From assembly GCA_044343935.1 (NCBI GenBank), contig JBIJDU010000026.1:1-15403 (forward strand): DNA of 15,403 nucleotides, in the 5' to 3' direction. A model generated the notes under the pieces. It worked only from the letters and a program-made list of their open reading frames with translations, did no database searches and was not told where the DNA came from. The stretch is from AcAMD-5 sp044343935. GTDB taxonomy: Bacteria; Actinomycetota; Actinomycetes; S36-B12; UBA5976. Below, piece after piece: positions 1 to 6,697 of this stretch (position 1 is its first letter; the number at the start of each line of letters is the position of its first letter). The position numbers and the translations under genes were made by a program.

Positions 1-149
1 AGATTTGCGGCATGCTCGGTATCGCGGAATTGATATGCGGTAGTTTGATAAAGCGGTAATGCTCTAGCCCCAGTTGTTGGATCTGGCGTCTGACCAGCAT
101 GAATTTGTAGGGTTTCAAACGCTGCGTTGTTAATATCGAAAGATGACAA
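1..149 (-). CDS. metY: O-acetylhomoserine sulfhydrylase, N-terminal part (runs off left edge)
   Basis: The protein starts at a TTG (147-149) five bases after a strong AGGAGG (155-160) and reads out of the window after about 49 residues. It opens with FETLQIHAGQ, then PDPTTGARALPLYQTTAY and FRDTEHAANL, which is the conserved N-terminus of the PLP-dependent Cys/Met-metabolism family, MetY branch. By family knowledge, MetY makes homocysteine from O-acetylhomoserine and sulfide in the cytoplasm. The catalytic lysine lies beyond the edge. It sits directly downstream of a SAM-IV riboswitch, as expected for a methionine-synthesis gene. A related gamma-synthase is possible but the N-terminal motif favours MetY. 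Confidence 0.88.
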   Translation of the reverse strand, partial: MSSFDINNAAFETLQIHAGQTPDPTTGARALPLYQTTAYQFRDTEHAAN

Positions 150-153
150 AGTA

Positions 154-189
154 ACCTCCTCAGTTTGAGGGGTCTAACTTTTTAGACCC
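154..189 (-). promoter_or_regulatory. Putative translational expression platform of the metY riboswitch
   Basis: Two mutually exclusive structures can be drawn. A perfect 8-bp hairpin pairs 182-189 with 170-177, with a 4-nt loop at 178-181; its first two bases overlap the aptamer pseudoknot strand (188-192). Alternatively 166-173 pairs with 154-162 (one bulged A) and covers the whole AGGAGG (155-160). Inferred logic: SAM locks the pseudoknot, the first hairpin weakens, and the Shine-Dalgarno is sequestered. No intrinsic terminator is seen, so control is probably translational. Confidence 0.5.
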
Positions 190-289
190 GCGCTTGTCGT
201 TTTCTCGACCTGGTCTTCACCCGGAGCACCCCACCGCGGTGGAGGGTTGCCGTCCAGTAAGCCGGGGCTAATAACTGGAACTCATGACC
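185..289 (-). promoter_or_regulatory. SAM-IV riboswitch upstream of metY
   Basis: On the minus strand the RNA starts GGTCATGAG and contains the SAM-IV core landmarks: GCCCCGGCTTACTGG, CCGGCAACCCTCC-like joining segment, the CCGCGG loop, GGGGTGCTCCGGGTG, GACCAGG, and a 3' CAAGCGCGG strand able to pseudoknot with the CCGCG loop. This follows the actinobacterial SAM-IV class (as in Mycobacterium tuberculosis). SAM-IV aptamers bind S-adenosylmethionine and repress sulfur/methionine genes. Bases 205-289 are identical to 2901-2985, the transporter copy. The last hairpin is shorter here (GTCG/CGAC). Confidence 0.9.
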
Positions 290-297
290 TGGCGCGG

Positions 298-326
298 AGG
301 TTAGCAGATGAGTTTTAGAGTGTCTA
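298..326 (-). promoter_or_regulatory. Candidate metY promoter
   Basis: On the minus strand TAGACA (321-326) resembles a -35 box (5 of 6 to TTGACA). A 17-base spacer separates it from TAACCT (298-303), which fits the relaxed actinobacterial TANNNT -10. Initiation about 7 bases on would fall at ~291, just before the riboswitch. The -35 contains the TAG stop of the ABC ATPase gene. Read-through from the ABC operon is the alternative source of metY mRNA. Confidence 0.4.
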
Positions 327-1073
327 GAGTCGGCCAGCATCATGAACTCGTCGAATGAATTCTCGAGTTTGCGGCTGAGTTGGATTTTCTAATAACTGCT
401 CCGGAGATCCCCATTCAAGAATTTTTCCGGCGTGTAGATAGCAAACTTCATTTGCAACTTGTTTTGCGAAACCCATTTCATGTGTAGCCAATACCATCGT
501 CATCCCCTCACCCTTTAGATCTCGCACCGTGCTGAGCACTTCATTTACCAAAACTGGATCTAATGCACTCGTTATTTCATCTAGCAGAAGTAACCTGGGA
601 TGTCTAGCAATAGAACGAATAATTGCCACGCGTTGCTGTTGGCCACCGCTTAATCGATCCGGATATTGACTAGCTTTCTCGCGCAGGCCAAAGCGCTCAA
701 GTAATTCAAATGCTTCATGGGTAGCTTTTTCTGAGTCAACACCTTGCACCTTAGTTGGAGCCAACGTGATGTTTTCCAAGACAGTCATATGAGGGAACAA
801 ATTAAATGACTGAAAAACCATGCCAAGTTTTTTCCGAACTTCATCAGGATTGATATCTGCTTTTGAGATATCTTCACCATCTAATTCAATGACTCCATCT
901 TCAATTTGATCTAACAAATTGATACAACGCAATAGCGTTGATTTACCACTACCGGAAGCACCAATAAAGACAGTAGCGGTGTGCTCAGGTACGGTAAATG
1001 AAATATCTTGTAGCACTACTTCATCACCAAAAGATTTGCGTAGCTTTTCTACCTTCAATACTGGCGTACTCAT
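324..1073 (-). CDS. ABC transporter ATP-binding protein, polar amino acid family (predicted methionine/sulfur amino acid import)
   Basis: A 249-residue ATPase of the GlnQ/HisP type that powers amino acid import on the cytoplasmic face of the membrane. Walker A GASGSGKST is at 38-46, the Q-loop Gln at 88, the LSGGQ signature at 141-145, Walker B LLLLDE at 161-166 followed by SALD, and the switch histidine in LATHEM near 197. Length and motifs are complete. The ATG (1071-1073) overlaps the permease stop as ATGA, so the two are translationally coupled. It is the last of three genes downstream of a SAM-IV riboswitch, from which I infer methionine or a related sulfur compound as substrate. Sequence alone would only say polar amino acid. 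Confidence 0.93.
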   Translation of the reverse strand: MSTPVLKVEKLRKSFGDEVVLQDISFTVPEHTATVFIGASGSGKSTLLRCINLLDQIEDGVIELDGEDISKADINPDEVRKKLGMVFQSFNLFPHMTVLENITLAPTKVQGVDSEKATHEAFELLERFGLREKASQYPDRLSGGQQQRVAIIRSIARHPRLLLLDEITSALDPVLVNEVLSTVRDLKGEGMTMVLATHEMGFAKQVANEVCYLHAGKILEWGSPEQLLENPTQPQTREFIRRVHDAGRL

Positions 1074-1981
1074 GCTTGTCCCTGCGCATTCTGTCGCTCA
1101 AGTGATTTTCGCAGCATGCGGTCAGTGGCGCGGGTGAGCGGAATTGTGATTGCTAAGAAAACGAGCGCCGCCATTACATATGGCGTGTAATTGAAAGTTT
1201 TGGCAGTTTGAATCTGTGCTGCCCTTACAGCATCAGTTACACCTAGAATTGAGATCAAACCAGTGTCTTTAATTAGCGCAACTAAATCATTTAATAATGG
1301 TGGGGTAACGCGCTTAATTGCTTGCGGTAGCACTACAAATCGCAGCGTTTGAAAATGACTTAAGCCTAATGATCTTGCCGCAGCACGCTGACTTGGATGA
1401 ACGGTAAGAATTCCGCTGCGGAGCACCTCAGCCACATATGCGGAATAAGTAATAATGACAGCGATTGTGCCAAGAATTAATACGTTATTTGTAACACCTC
1501 GAAGTTGCAGCGCTGGTACGCCAAAACCAATTAGCAGAATCACCAAAATCATTGGAATGCCGCGGAAGACATCGACATAAACCATCGCTAAAAATCGAAA
1601 CGGGGTTAGCGCTGGTGTTCGAGACGTTCGAATCAGCGCAATTAACAAGCCAATTACCGCAACACTGCTGCCAGCAATTACGGTTAATGTGATATTAGTT
1701 GTAAAGCCAAGTAACACTTTGGGTAATATCTCAACGCCATATGCCCAATCAAAAAAAGTGTCTCGAAGCGTGATCCAGCCTGGGGAAGTAATGAGCACCA
1801 CAATTAATGTGCCAAGCACTGCAGCGCTGGAGATCGCTGCAATTAATGCGTTTCGTTGATTGCGCTTTTTCCGAGCAATTCGTCTAGTTAATTCAATTTC
1901 ACTAGGTTGCCAAGCGCCACCAAAATCATAAGGCGCAGGATCGGAGTTATCCCCAATCCTGCGCCCTTGATTTTGAGTCAT
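1070..1981 (-). CDS. ABC transporter permease, polar amino acid (HisM/GlnP) family
   Basis: A 303-residue integral membrane subunit of the amino acid importer. It has a hydrophilic N-terminal stretch of about 45 residues, a first membrane helix near 46-66, then the conserved permease domain with several helices. The EAA-like cytoplasmic loop that docks on the ATPase is visible around 186-224 (YVAEVLRSGI, then AARSLGLSHFQTLRFVVLPQ). The ATG overlaps the binding-protein stop by one base (TAATG) and its own stop overlaps the ATPase start by four. Only one permease gene is present, so the complex probably uses a homodimer. The N-terminal extension is longer than in minimal HisM-type permeases. 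Confidence 0.92.
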   Translation of the reverse strand: MTQNQGRRIGDNSDPAPYDFGGAWQPSEIELTRRIARKKRNQRNALIAAISSAAVLGTLIVVLITSPGWITLRDTFFDWAYGVEILPKVLLGFTTNITLTVIAGSSVAVIGLLIALIRTSRTPALTPFRFLAMVYVDVFRGIPMILVILLIGFGVPALQLRGVTNNVLILGTIAVIITYSAYVAEVLRSGILTVHPSQRAAARSLGLSHFQTLRFVVLPQAIKRVTPPLLNDLVALIKDTGLISILGVTDAVRAAQIQTAKTFNYTPYVMAALVFLAITIPLTRATDRMLRKSLERQNAQGQA

Positions 1982-2835
1982 TACTGCAGAACCGGAGCGC
2001 CTGTGAAGTTAGCTAGCCACTCTTCGGTGATAGTTGCTAACTGTCCGCTGCTACGGAGAGCTTCGATTGCTTGGTTTAAGCAATCGGTTAGTGGGCTATC
2101 TTTTGCTAGTAGCAAACCAAAGCCCTGATCGGCACTGTCGGTTTCCTCAACTTGACCAACGATAATTCCATTATCAAGTTCAACTCCTGCAATATAAAGC
2201 GCAGTTGGTAGATCCATCACAATACCGTCAATCTGCTGATTCTTAAGTGCGGTAACTGCTGCAGCATTATCGTTAAACACTGAGGCAGAAAGACCAAATG
2301 TTGATTCCACAACTTCAAGTGAAGTTGTGCCAACGCCAGCGCCAAGTTTTGCACCAGAGTCAGTAACTTCCTGAATTGTGGTTAAGCCTTCAAGTTTGCT
2401 GCCAGCAAAAGAAACAATTGCTTGGTTTGCTTGATAGTAAGGTCCAGCAAAGTCCACAACTTCTTTTCGCTCATCAGTAATTGAATACTGCTGCAAATTG
2501 AAGTCGAATGTCTTTGGTCCTGGCGCAATTGCTGCATCAAATGAGGTACGAACCCAAGTGACATCAGCGTTGTCATAACCAAGTTCAGTTGCAATCGCAT
2601 ATGCAACAGCTGCTTCAAAACCTTCGCCACTCTCTGGCGCATCATCAATCACCCATGGGTAGTAAGCAGGTTCACCAGTTGCAATTGTCAAGGTACCTGG
2701 GCTAAGTGTTTGTAGTGATTCAGCTGAGCAAGTTGTCGCTTCGCTGGTTGCCGAATCAGTTTCTTCGGTAGTTGAGCAAGCAGTTAAAACTAATGCAGCA
2801 ACTACAACTGGGATCAACTTAAATAGTTTTTTCAT
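1981..2835 (-). CDS. Amino acid ABC transporter substrate-binding lipoprotein (predicted methionine/sulfur amino acid binding)
   Basis: A 284-residue extracellular binding protein of the SBP_bac_3 fold. A lipoprotein signal peptide is clear: MKKLFK, a hydrophobic core, then lipobox LTAC with the lipidated Cys near residue 20 and a Thr/Ser/Glu-rich linker. The mature part shows family segments such as LTIATGEPAYYPWV, GFEAAVAYAIA and GAGVGTTS. The ATG at 2833-2835 is chosen because AGAGAGG (2842-2848) lies six bases upstream; the open frame continues through the riboswitch but that part cannot be protein. It is the first gene of a SAM-IV-controlled operon, so the ligand is inferred to be methionine or another sulfur amino acid. 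Cystine or glutamine cannot be excluded from sequence. Confidence 0.92.
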   Translation of the reverse strand: MKKLFKLIPVVVAALVLTACSTTEETDSATSEATTCSAESLQTLSPGTLTIATGEPAYYPWVIDDAPESGEGFEAAVAYAIATELGYDNADVTWVRTSFDAAIAPGPKTFDFNLQQYSITDERKEVVDFAGPYYQANQAIVSFAGSKLEGLTTIQEVTDSGAKLGAGVGTTSLEVVESTFGLSASVFNDNAAAVTALKNQQIDGIVMDLPTALYIAGVELDNGIIVGQVEETDSADQGFGLLLAKDSPLTDCLNQAIEALRSSGQLATITEEWLANFTGAPVLQ

Positions 2836-2840
2836 CAACA

Positions 2841-2884
2841 GCCTCTCTTGTAATCCATAACGCTGGACCTGAGGCACCAGATCC
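2841..2884 (-). promoter_or_regulatory. Putative translational expression platform of the transporter riboswitch
   Basis: An 8-bp stem (two G-U pairs) joins 2877-2884 with 2865-2872 around a 4-nt loop (2873-2876). It starts on the last two bases of the pseudoknot strand (2883-2887), exactly the geometry of the metY leader. The loop and 3' arm contain GCCUC (2871-2875), complementary to GAGGC (2841-2845), which overlaps the Shine-Dalgarno AGAGAGG. Hairpin formation and SD masking are therefore mutually exclusive. The base pairing is directly readable; the regulatory logic is inferred. Confidence 0.5.
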
Positions 2885-2985
2885 GCGCTTGTCGAAGTTT
2901 TCGACCTGGTCTTCACCCGGAGCACCCCACCGCGGTGGAGGGTTGCCGTCCAGTAAGCCGGGGCTAATAACTGGAACTCATGACC
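2880..2985 (-). promoter_or_regulatory. SAM-IV riboswitch upstream of the amino acid ABC importer
   Basis: Minus-strand RNA with the same SAM-IV landmarks as the metY copy: GGTCATGAG at the 5' end, GCCCCGGCTTACTGG, the CCGCGG pseudoknot loop, GGGGTGCTCCGGGTG, GACCAGG and a 3' AAGCGCGG strand. The terminal hairpin is GTCGAA/TTCGAC, longer than in the metY copy. P1 (GGUCAU with AAGACC) has an A-A mismatch in both copies. The element explains the 196 bases between the importer and glnR and implies repression of amino acid import when SAM is plentiful. Confidence 0.92.
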
Positions 2986-2992
2986 GGGGCAA

Positions 2993-2998
2993 AGAATA
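2993..2998 (-). promoter_or_regulatory. Candidate -10 box for the SAM-IV/ABC operon
   Basis: TATTCT on the minus strand (4 of 6 to TATAAT) would start transcription near 2986, one base before the aptamer. No good -35 is visible 17 bases upstream, which is a T-rich tract, so this is tentative. Confidence 0.35.
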
Positions 2999-3031
2999 CA
3001 AGATATCGAAAAGAAAAAAAGCGGGGGTGGA

Positions 3032-3724
3032 TTAAACAGATTGTAGTTGTTCGCGACCGCTCGGCAGATCACAGCGATAGCCAACATTTCGGACGGTGCC
3101 AATCAGGGCTTCGTATTCCGGCCCCAGTTTGGCGCGTAATCGCCGCACATGCACATCAACAGTTCTGGTACCACCGAAATAGTCATAACCCCAAACCTCT
3201 TGTAACAGTTGAGATCTGGTGAATACTCGACCTGGATGCTGGGTTAGAAATCTAAGCAACTCAAATTCCTTATAAGTCAGATCTAACGTCTCGCTGCGTA
3301 GTTTTGCGGTGTAGCCGTTGCTATCAATTACCAATTCACCAATTTTTTGTTCATTAGCAGAATTAGTTTCTGGTTCAGTTGCCGTAGTAACTAATCTAAT
3401 GCGAGCATCTAGCTCGGCTGGTCCAATCGTGTCGAGCACAAAATCACTGATCCCCCAGTCGTTTTGTAGGGCAACTGCGCCGCCTTCATTCAGAATTAAA
3501 ATAACTGGTGCACCAGCACCGGTGGCGTGCAGCATTCGGCAGAAACTTCTCACCCCAGGCAGATCTTTTCTGCCATCAATTAGCAGCAAATCAGCATTTG
3601 GGGCATCAACTAAAACTGCCGGGTCAACTGGCAGCACTCGAACTTGATGGGCGAGCAGGCCAATCGCTGGCAGCACCTCAGCGGAAGCGCTTGGGGAGTC
3701 GGTTAACAGCAGAATGGTCGCCAC
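3032..3724 (-). CDS. glnR: GlnR, OmpR-type orphan regulator of nitrogen metabolism
   Basis: A 230-residue transcription factor with an atypical receiver domain (about 1-120) and a C-terminal winged-helix DNA-binding domain (about 128-222). The C-terminal block TYKEFELLRFLTQHPGRVF, VWGYDYFGGTRTVDVHVRRL and IGTVRNVGYR matches Streptomyces/mycobacterial GlnR closely. Asp50 is kept in LLLIDGRKDLPG, but the usual receiver lysine-proline (KP) is replaced by TIGPAEL, consistent with an unphosphorylated, intramolecularly stabilised dimer as known for GlnR. No histidine kinase adjoins it. The family controls ammonium uptake and glutamine synthetase genes. The start is a GTG at 3722-3724 with no Shine-Dalgarno; a -10 six bases upstream suggests a leaderless mRNA. 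Confidence 0.92.
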   Translation of the reverse strand: MATILLLTDSPSASAEVLPAIGLLAHQVRVLPVDPAVLVDAPNADLLLIDGRKDLPGVRSFCRMLHATGAGAPVILILNEGGAVALQNDWGISDFVLDTIGPAELDARIRLVTTATEPETNSANEQKIGELVIDSNGYTAKLRSETLDLTYKEFELLRFLTQHPGRVFTRSQLLQEVWGYDYFGGTRTVDVHVRRLRAKLGPEYEALIGTVRNVGYRCDLPSGREQLQSV

Positions 3725-3730
3725 TGGCTC

Positions 3731-3761
3731 AGGATACTTCCACCGCGCTCGGGAATCTCAA
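3731..3761 (-). promoter_or_regulatory. Candidate leaderless promoter of glnR
   Basis: On the minus strand TATCCT (3731-3736) lies six bases before the GTG start, so transcription would begin at the start codon itself. TTGAGA (3756-3761, 5 of 6 to TTGACA) sits 19 bases further up, a slightly long spacer. The -10 and its context are nearly the same as at senX3 (7558-7563). Confidence 0.5.
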
Positions 3762-3795
3762 AGAGCAGTTAGGGTTGGTGCTAAGGAGAGGTCAG

Positions 3796-4338
3796 ATGTC
3801 TAGTCCAGATTTGATTGCCGGGGTGCCAGCACCAATTGCGCATCTGTCTTGGTTAATTGGCTCCTGGCTAGGCGTTGGCGTTGGTGGCGAAGCAGCGGGA
3901 ACTCCATTTCAATTCGCGCAAGAAGTCACCATTGGTTGTGATGGGAGAGAGTTCTTGACTCATGCCTCCCGATCCTGGTTGTTAGACCAAGCTGGAAATC
4001 GGATTAAACCAACTGCGGTTGAGTTTGGCATCTGGCGGGCAACACCAAACAATGGCGCGATCTTGCAGCTGACTCATTCTTATGGCTACTCTGAGACTTT
4101 AACTGGTGAAGTTGAAGTAACTGGAATTGAGAATGCAGTTATTACTGGTGCCAGAGTTAAATTACAGACCATTCGAATCATGCGACCAGATGACACGGCC
4201 ATGTATCGAGGCAGTGAGCGACTAATTGGATTAGTAGATGGCAGATTACTGTGGCGGTTAGACACCTTAACAACTGGTGAGCAACCAGCAGCACACGTTT
4301 CAGCAACATTAACGAAGATGGATAATCATGACGCGTAG
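3796..4338 (+). CDS. Nitrobindin-like haem-binding beta-barrel protein (FABP/THAP4-like family)
   Basis: A 180-residue cytoplasmic protein of the nitrobindin family, related to mycobacterial Rv2717c. The signature GxWxGxG is GSWLGVG at 22-28, followed by FAQEVTIGCDGREFL, RSWLLDQAGN and GIWRATPNNG. His167 in HVSATL near the C-terminus matches the expected haem iron ligand. Known members bind ferric haem and react with NO or peroxynitrite. The start at 3796 follows AAGGAGAGG (3783-3791); an in-frame extension upstream to 3508 overlaps glnR on the other strand and is rejected. Its end overlaps the next gene by 11 bases, giving a coupled run with the Fur-family regulator, YgfZ and asparaginase. 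Confidence 0.85.
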   Translation: MSSPDLIAGVPAPIAHLSWLIGSWLGVGVGGEAAGTPFQFAQEVTIGCDGREFLTHASRSWLLDQAGNRIKPTAVEFGIWRATPNNGAILQLTHSYGYSETLTGEVEVTGIENAVITGARVKLQTIRIMRPDDTAMYRGSERLIGLVDGRLLWRLDTLTTGEQPAAHVSATLTKMDNHDA

Positions 4339-4744
4339 CGATAAGTTAAAGTCAGTTGGGCTGCGAGTAACGCAGCAACGACAGTTGGTGCTCGCTGCAT
4401 TAGACACGATTCGGCACGGCACACCAGAAGAAATTTTGACTGAAGTAACTAAAACTGCTCCTGGTGTAAATCTTTCAACCATTTATCGCTGTCTGGAAGT
4501 TTTAGAAAAGTCCAATCTCATTACCCATACGCACTTGGGTCATGGCGCGCCTACTTACCATGTCGTAGATGGCGATCCACATATCCATTTACATTGCAGC
4601 AATTGCCAGCGAGTGTTTTCAATTCCAGCCAAGTTAGCAGATGCCACTTTAATTGCGATTAAAGCCGATAATGGTTTTCAGATCGATCCGTATCACATTA
4701 CCTTTGATGGACTTTGCGAAAATTGTGCCAAGGATGCCAAGTGA
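4328..4744 (+). CDS. nur: Fur-family metalloregulator, Nur-like (nickel-responsive type)
   Basis: A 138-residue repressor with an N-terminal winged helix (about 1-80) and a C-terminal dimerisation/metal domain. The stretch THLGHGAPTYH and HIHLHCSNC closely follows Streptomyces Nur. From memory of the Nur structure, the Ni-site histidines 70, 72 and 126 correspond here to His67, His69 and His123 at a constant offset. M-site His33, 88 and 90 correspond to His30, 85 and 87, while His86 is replaced by Asp83. Structural zinc cysteines are Cys90/93 and Cys130/133. The family represses nickel uptake and alternative SOD genes. It overlaps the nitrobindin gene by 11 bases and YgfZ by 4. Zur or another Fur subtype is possible. 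Confidence 0.75.
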   Translation: MTRSDKLKSVGLRVTQQRQLVLAALDTIRHGTPEEILTEVTKTAPGVNLSTIYRCLEVLEKSNLITHTHLGHGAPTYHVVDGDPHIHLHCSNCQRVFSIPAKLADATLIAIKADNGFQIDPYHITFDGLCENCAKDAK

Positions 4745-5763
4745 ACAATGTCGCGGTTCCGCCTCCTGCGCAGTGGCTAGATCAAAACATTCCATGGCAT
4801 TTTGGCAATCCGCTTAATGAGCAAAAGGTGTTGGCAGCAGGTGCTGGTGTAGTTGAGTTAAGCAACCGGGTTGTGCTAGCGCTTACCGGCCCCGATCGAT
4901 TGAGCTGGCTGGACAGTATTAGTTCACATTCAGTTGCCAAGTTGGTGCCCGGTGAAAGCGCAACTACGTTAATTCTTTCACCTCATGGTCATCTGGAGCA
5001 CGAACTGCATGTAATTGCAACTGCTGATACTTGCTACCTAATTGCAGAAGCCGACACCGGGTCAGCGCTAGTTGATTACTTAACCAAGATGAAGTTTATG
5101 TCTCGAGTTGAGATTGAAATTGCCACAGATTTGACGGTGGTATTTGAACCTATTCGTGAGATAACTGATCTGCCAACTTGGTTAACTCCGCTGGAGTTTG
5201 GTGAGTTGGGATTAACTAGTGCAGGTAGCAGTGCTGGCGGTGATCAATCTCGTTATCTCATGCCAAGACCGGCTAAATTCATTGGCCGAGAAGTGTTAAT
5301 TGCAAAATCTGAGTTAAGTAATTATTTAACTGGCAAAGAACTTGCCGGCAGTTGGGCGTATAACGCGCTTCGGATTGCAGCTGGTGTTCCGCGTCTGAAA
5401 GATGTTGATCATAAAACGTTGCCCCATGAAATTGGATTGATTGGGTCAGGTGTGCATCTGAGTAAAGGCTGTTACCGCGGCCAAGAAACCGTGGCAAGAT
5501 TGCATAACTTAGGAAAACCACCACGACGATTAACACTGCTTTACTTAGAAGCAGGAGATAACAAACTACCCGCTCATGGTGATTTAGTGAAGGTAAATGG
5601 TGAAGAAGTTGGTGTCATCTGTGCTGCAGCACAGCATTATGAGTTGGGTCCTATTGCATTGGCACTAATTAAGCGGTCGACTCTAGCGACAGCAACGGTG
5701 AATGTGAATAATAAAACTGCAACACAGCAACTGATAATTAATCCGGAGAAAGAACGTGTCTAA
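4741..5763 (+). CDS. ygfZ: YgfZ/GcvT-like folate-binding Fe-S cluster protein
   Basis: A 340-residue cytoplasmic protein of the YgfZ/IBA57 family, which helps assemble or repair some Fe-S enzymes with tetrahydrofolate. The diagnostic motif KGCYRGQE is at 242-249 with its conserved Cys244, followed by TVARLHNLGKPPRRL. The N-terminal GcvT-like fold shows VVALTGPDRLSWLDSISSH. The GTG at 4741 is chosen over an upstream ATG at 4714: it overlaps the Fur stop as GTGA and has AAGGA six bases upstream, while the longer form would add residues read out of the Fur gene. The stop overlaps the asparaginase start by eight bases. Placement next to a haem protein and a metalloregulator fits a metal/redox theme. 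Confidence 0.9.
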   Translation: MNNVAVPPPAQWLDQNIPWHFGNPLNEQKVLAAGAGVVELSNRVVLALTGPDRLSWLDSISSHSVAKLVPGESATTLILSPHGHLEHELHVIATADTCYLIAEADTGSALVDYLTKMKFMSRVEIEIATDLTVVFEPIREITDLPTWLTPLEFGELGLTSAGSSAGGDQSRYLMPRPAKFIGREVLIAKSELSNYLTGKELAGSWAYNALRIAAGVPRLKDVDHKTLPHEIGLIGSGVHLSKGCYRGQETVARLHNLGKPPRRLTLLYLEAGDNKLPAHGDLVKVNGEEVGVICAAAQHYELGPIALALIKRSTLATATVNVNNKTATQQLIINPEKERV

Positions 5764-6697
5764 TCCGGTTTTAGCTCAATTAGTTCGCGGTGAATTAGTG
5801 GAGAGTATCTATACCGGACGATTGGTAATGCTAGATCCATCTGGCAATATTGATTATTCACTTGGCGATATCACCGAATTGGTCTATCCCAGAAGTGCCG
5901 TGAAATGTGTGCAAGCGGCTGTTTCGCTTGAGTTCGGTGCAAAGTTGGCTGCTGAAACGGCGGCAGTTGCAGCGGCATCACATAGCGGCAGCGAAGCTCA
6001 CCTAGGTTATGTCAGAGCTATTTTGGCAGAAGCTGGATTAACGGAAGCAGATCTTCAAACGCCACCGGATTACCCAATTGGTGTGGCAGAGCAACGGGCC
6101 TGGATTGCAGCACGCAAAGAGAAGTCGCCAATTGCGATGAATTGCTCTGGCAAACATGCCGCTTGGTTGAACGCTTGTGTGCATTCTGATCTAGATCCAA
6201 AAACTTATTTGGCACCATCAAATAAATTGCAGCAGCGCATTATTGAGTTGTTCTCTGAGTTAGCGGGCGAACAAGTTCGCATCAGCAGTGTGGATGGTTG
6301 TGGTGGTCCGCTGCATGCGGTTTCACTAACTGGACTGGCGAAAATGATTCAGCATGCGGTGAGCGCACCAGCTGGATCTGAACTTAATCAGATCGTCACT
6401 GCAGTGATGGCTTATCCAGAAGCGGCAAGTGGAGTGGGCCGCGATATTGCGAAATTAATGCAAGCAATTCCAGGCAGTTTTATGAAAGATGGTGCGGAGG
6501 GAGTAGAGGTTTTAGCATTAACAGATGGCAGAACCGCTGCGTTCAAATTTGATTCTGGCAACTTCTTAGTTCGTCATTTAGTTTCAGCACGAGTCTTTCA
6601 ACTCTGGGGCGTTAACAATGCTGCATCAGATGAGTTGTTAACAAAACCCGTACTTGGTGGCGGAAAGCCTGTTGGAAAGTATCATGCAACGTTTTAG
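5756..6697 (+). CDS. L-asparaginase, Rhizobium etli type (PF06089-like)
   Basis: A 313-residue amidohydrolase releasing ammonia and aspartate from asparagine. It belongs to the thermolabile R. etli class, unrelated to the classical E. coli enzymes. Ser47-x-x-Lys50 in YPRSAVK matches the proposed nucleophile pair. SHSGSE follows at 75-80. Cys130 and Lys133 in MNCSGKHA and Cys182 in VDGCGGPLHA match the reported zinc ligands of that enzyme (recalled). The GTG start has GGAGAAAG just upstream and overlaps the ygfZ stop. No signal peptide is seen, so it is cytoplasmic. The last gene of the coupled run, it ends with its stop overlapping the convergent gpmA stop. Confidence 0.87.
   Translation: MSNPVLAQLVRGELVESIYTGRLVMLDPSGNIDYSLGDITELVYPRSAVKCVQAAVSLEFGAKLAAETAAVAAASHSGSEAHLGYVRAILAEAGLTEADLQTPPDYPIGVAEQRAWIAARKEKSPIAMNCSGKHAAWLNACVHSDLDPKTYLAPSNKLQQRIIELFSELAGEQVRISSVDGCGGPLHAVSLTGLAKMIQHAVSAPAGSELNQIVTAVMAYPEAASGVGRDIAKLMQAIPGSFMKDGAEGVEVLALTDGRTAAFKFDSGNFLVRHLVSARVFQLWGVNNAASDELLTKPVLGGGKPVGKYHATF

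Noticed and set aside
3012..3018. T-run after glnR as an intrinsic terminator
   Set aside because: No stable hairpin precedes the T-run on the minus strand.
2836..3102. N-terminal extension of the substrate-binding protein frame upstream of 2835
   Set aside because: It reads through the SAM-IV aptamer and expression platform. The signal peptide and Shine-Dalgarno place the start at 2835.
3508..3795. Upstream extension of the nitrobindin frame
   Set aside because: It overlaps glnR on the opposite strand and has no family similarity; AAGGAGAGG supports the start at 3796.
4714..4740. Earlier ATG for ygfZ
   Set aside because: The added residues come from the end of the Fur gene in another frame; the GTG at 4741 has AAGGA and the usual overlap.
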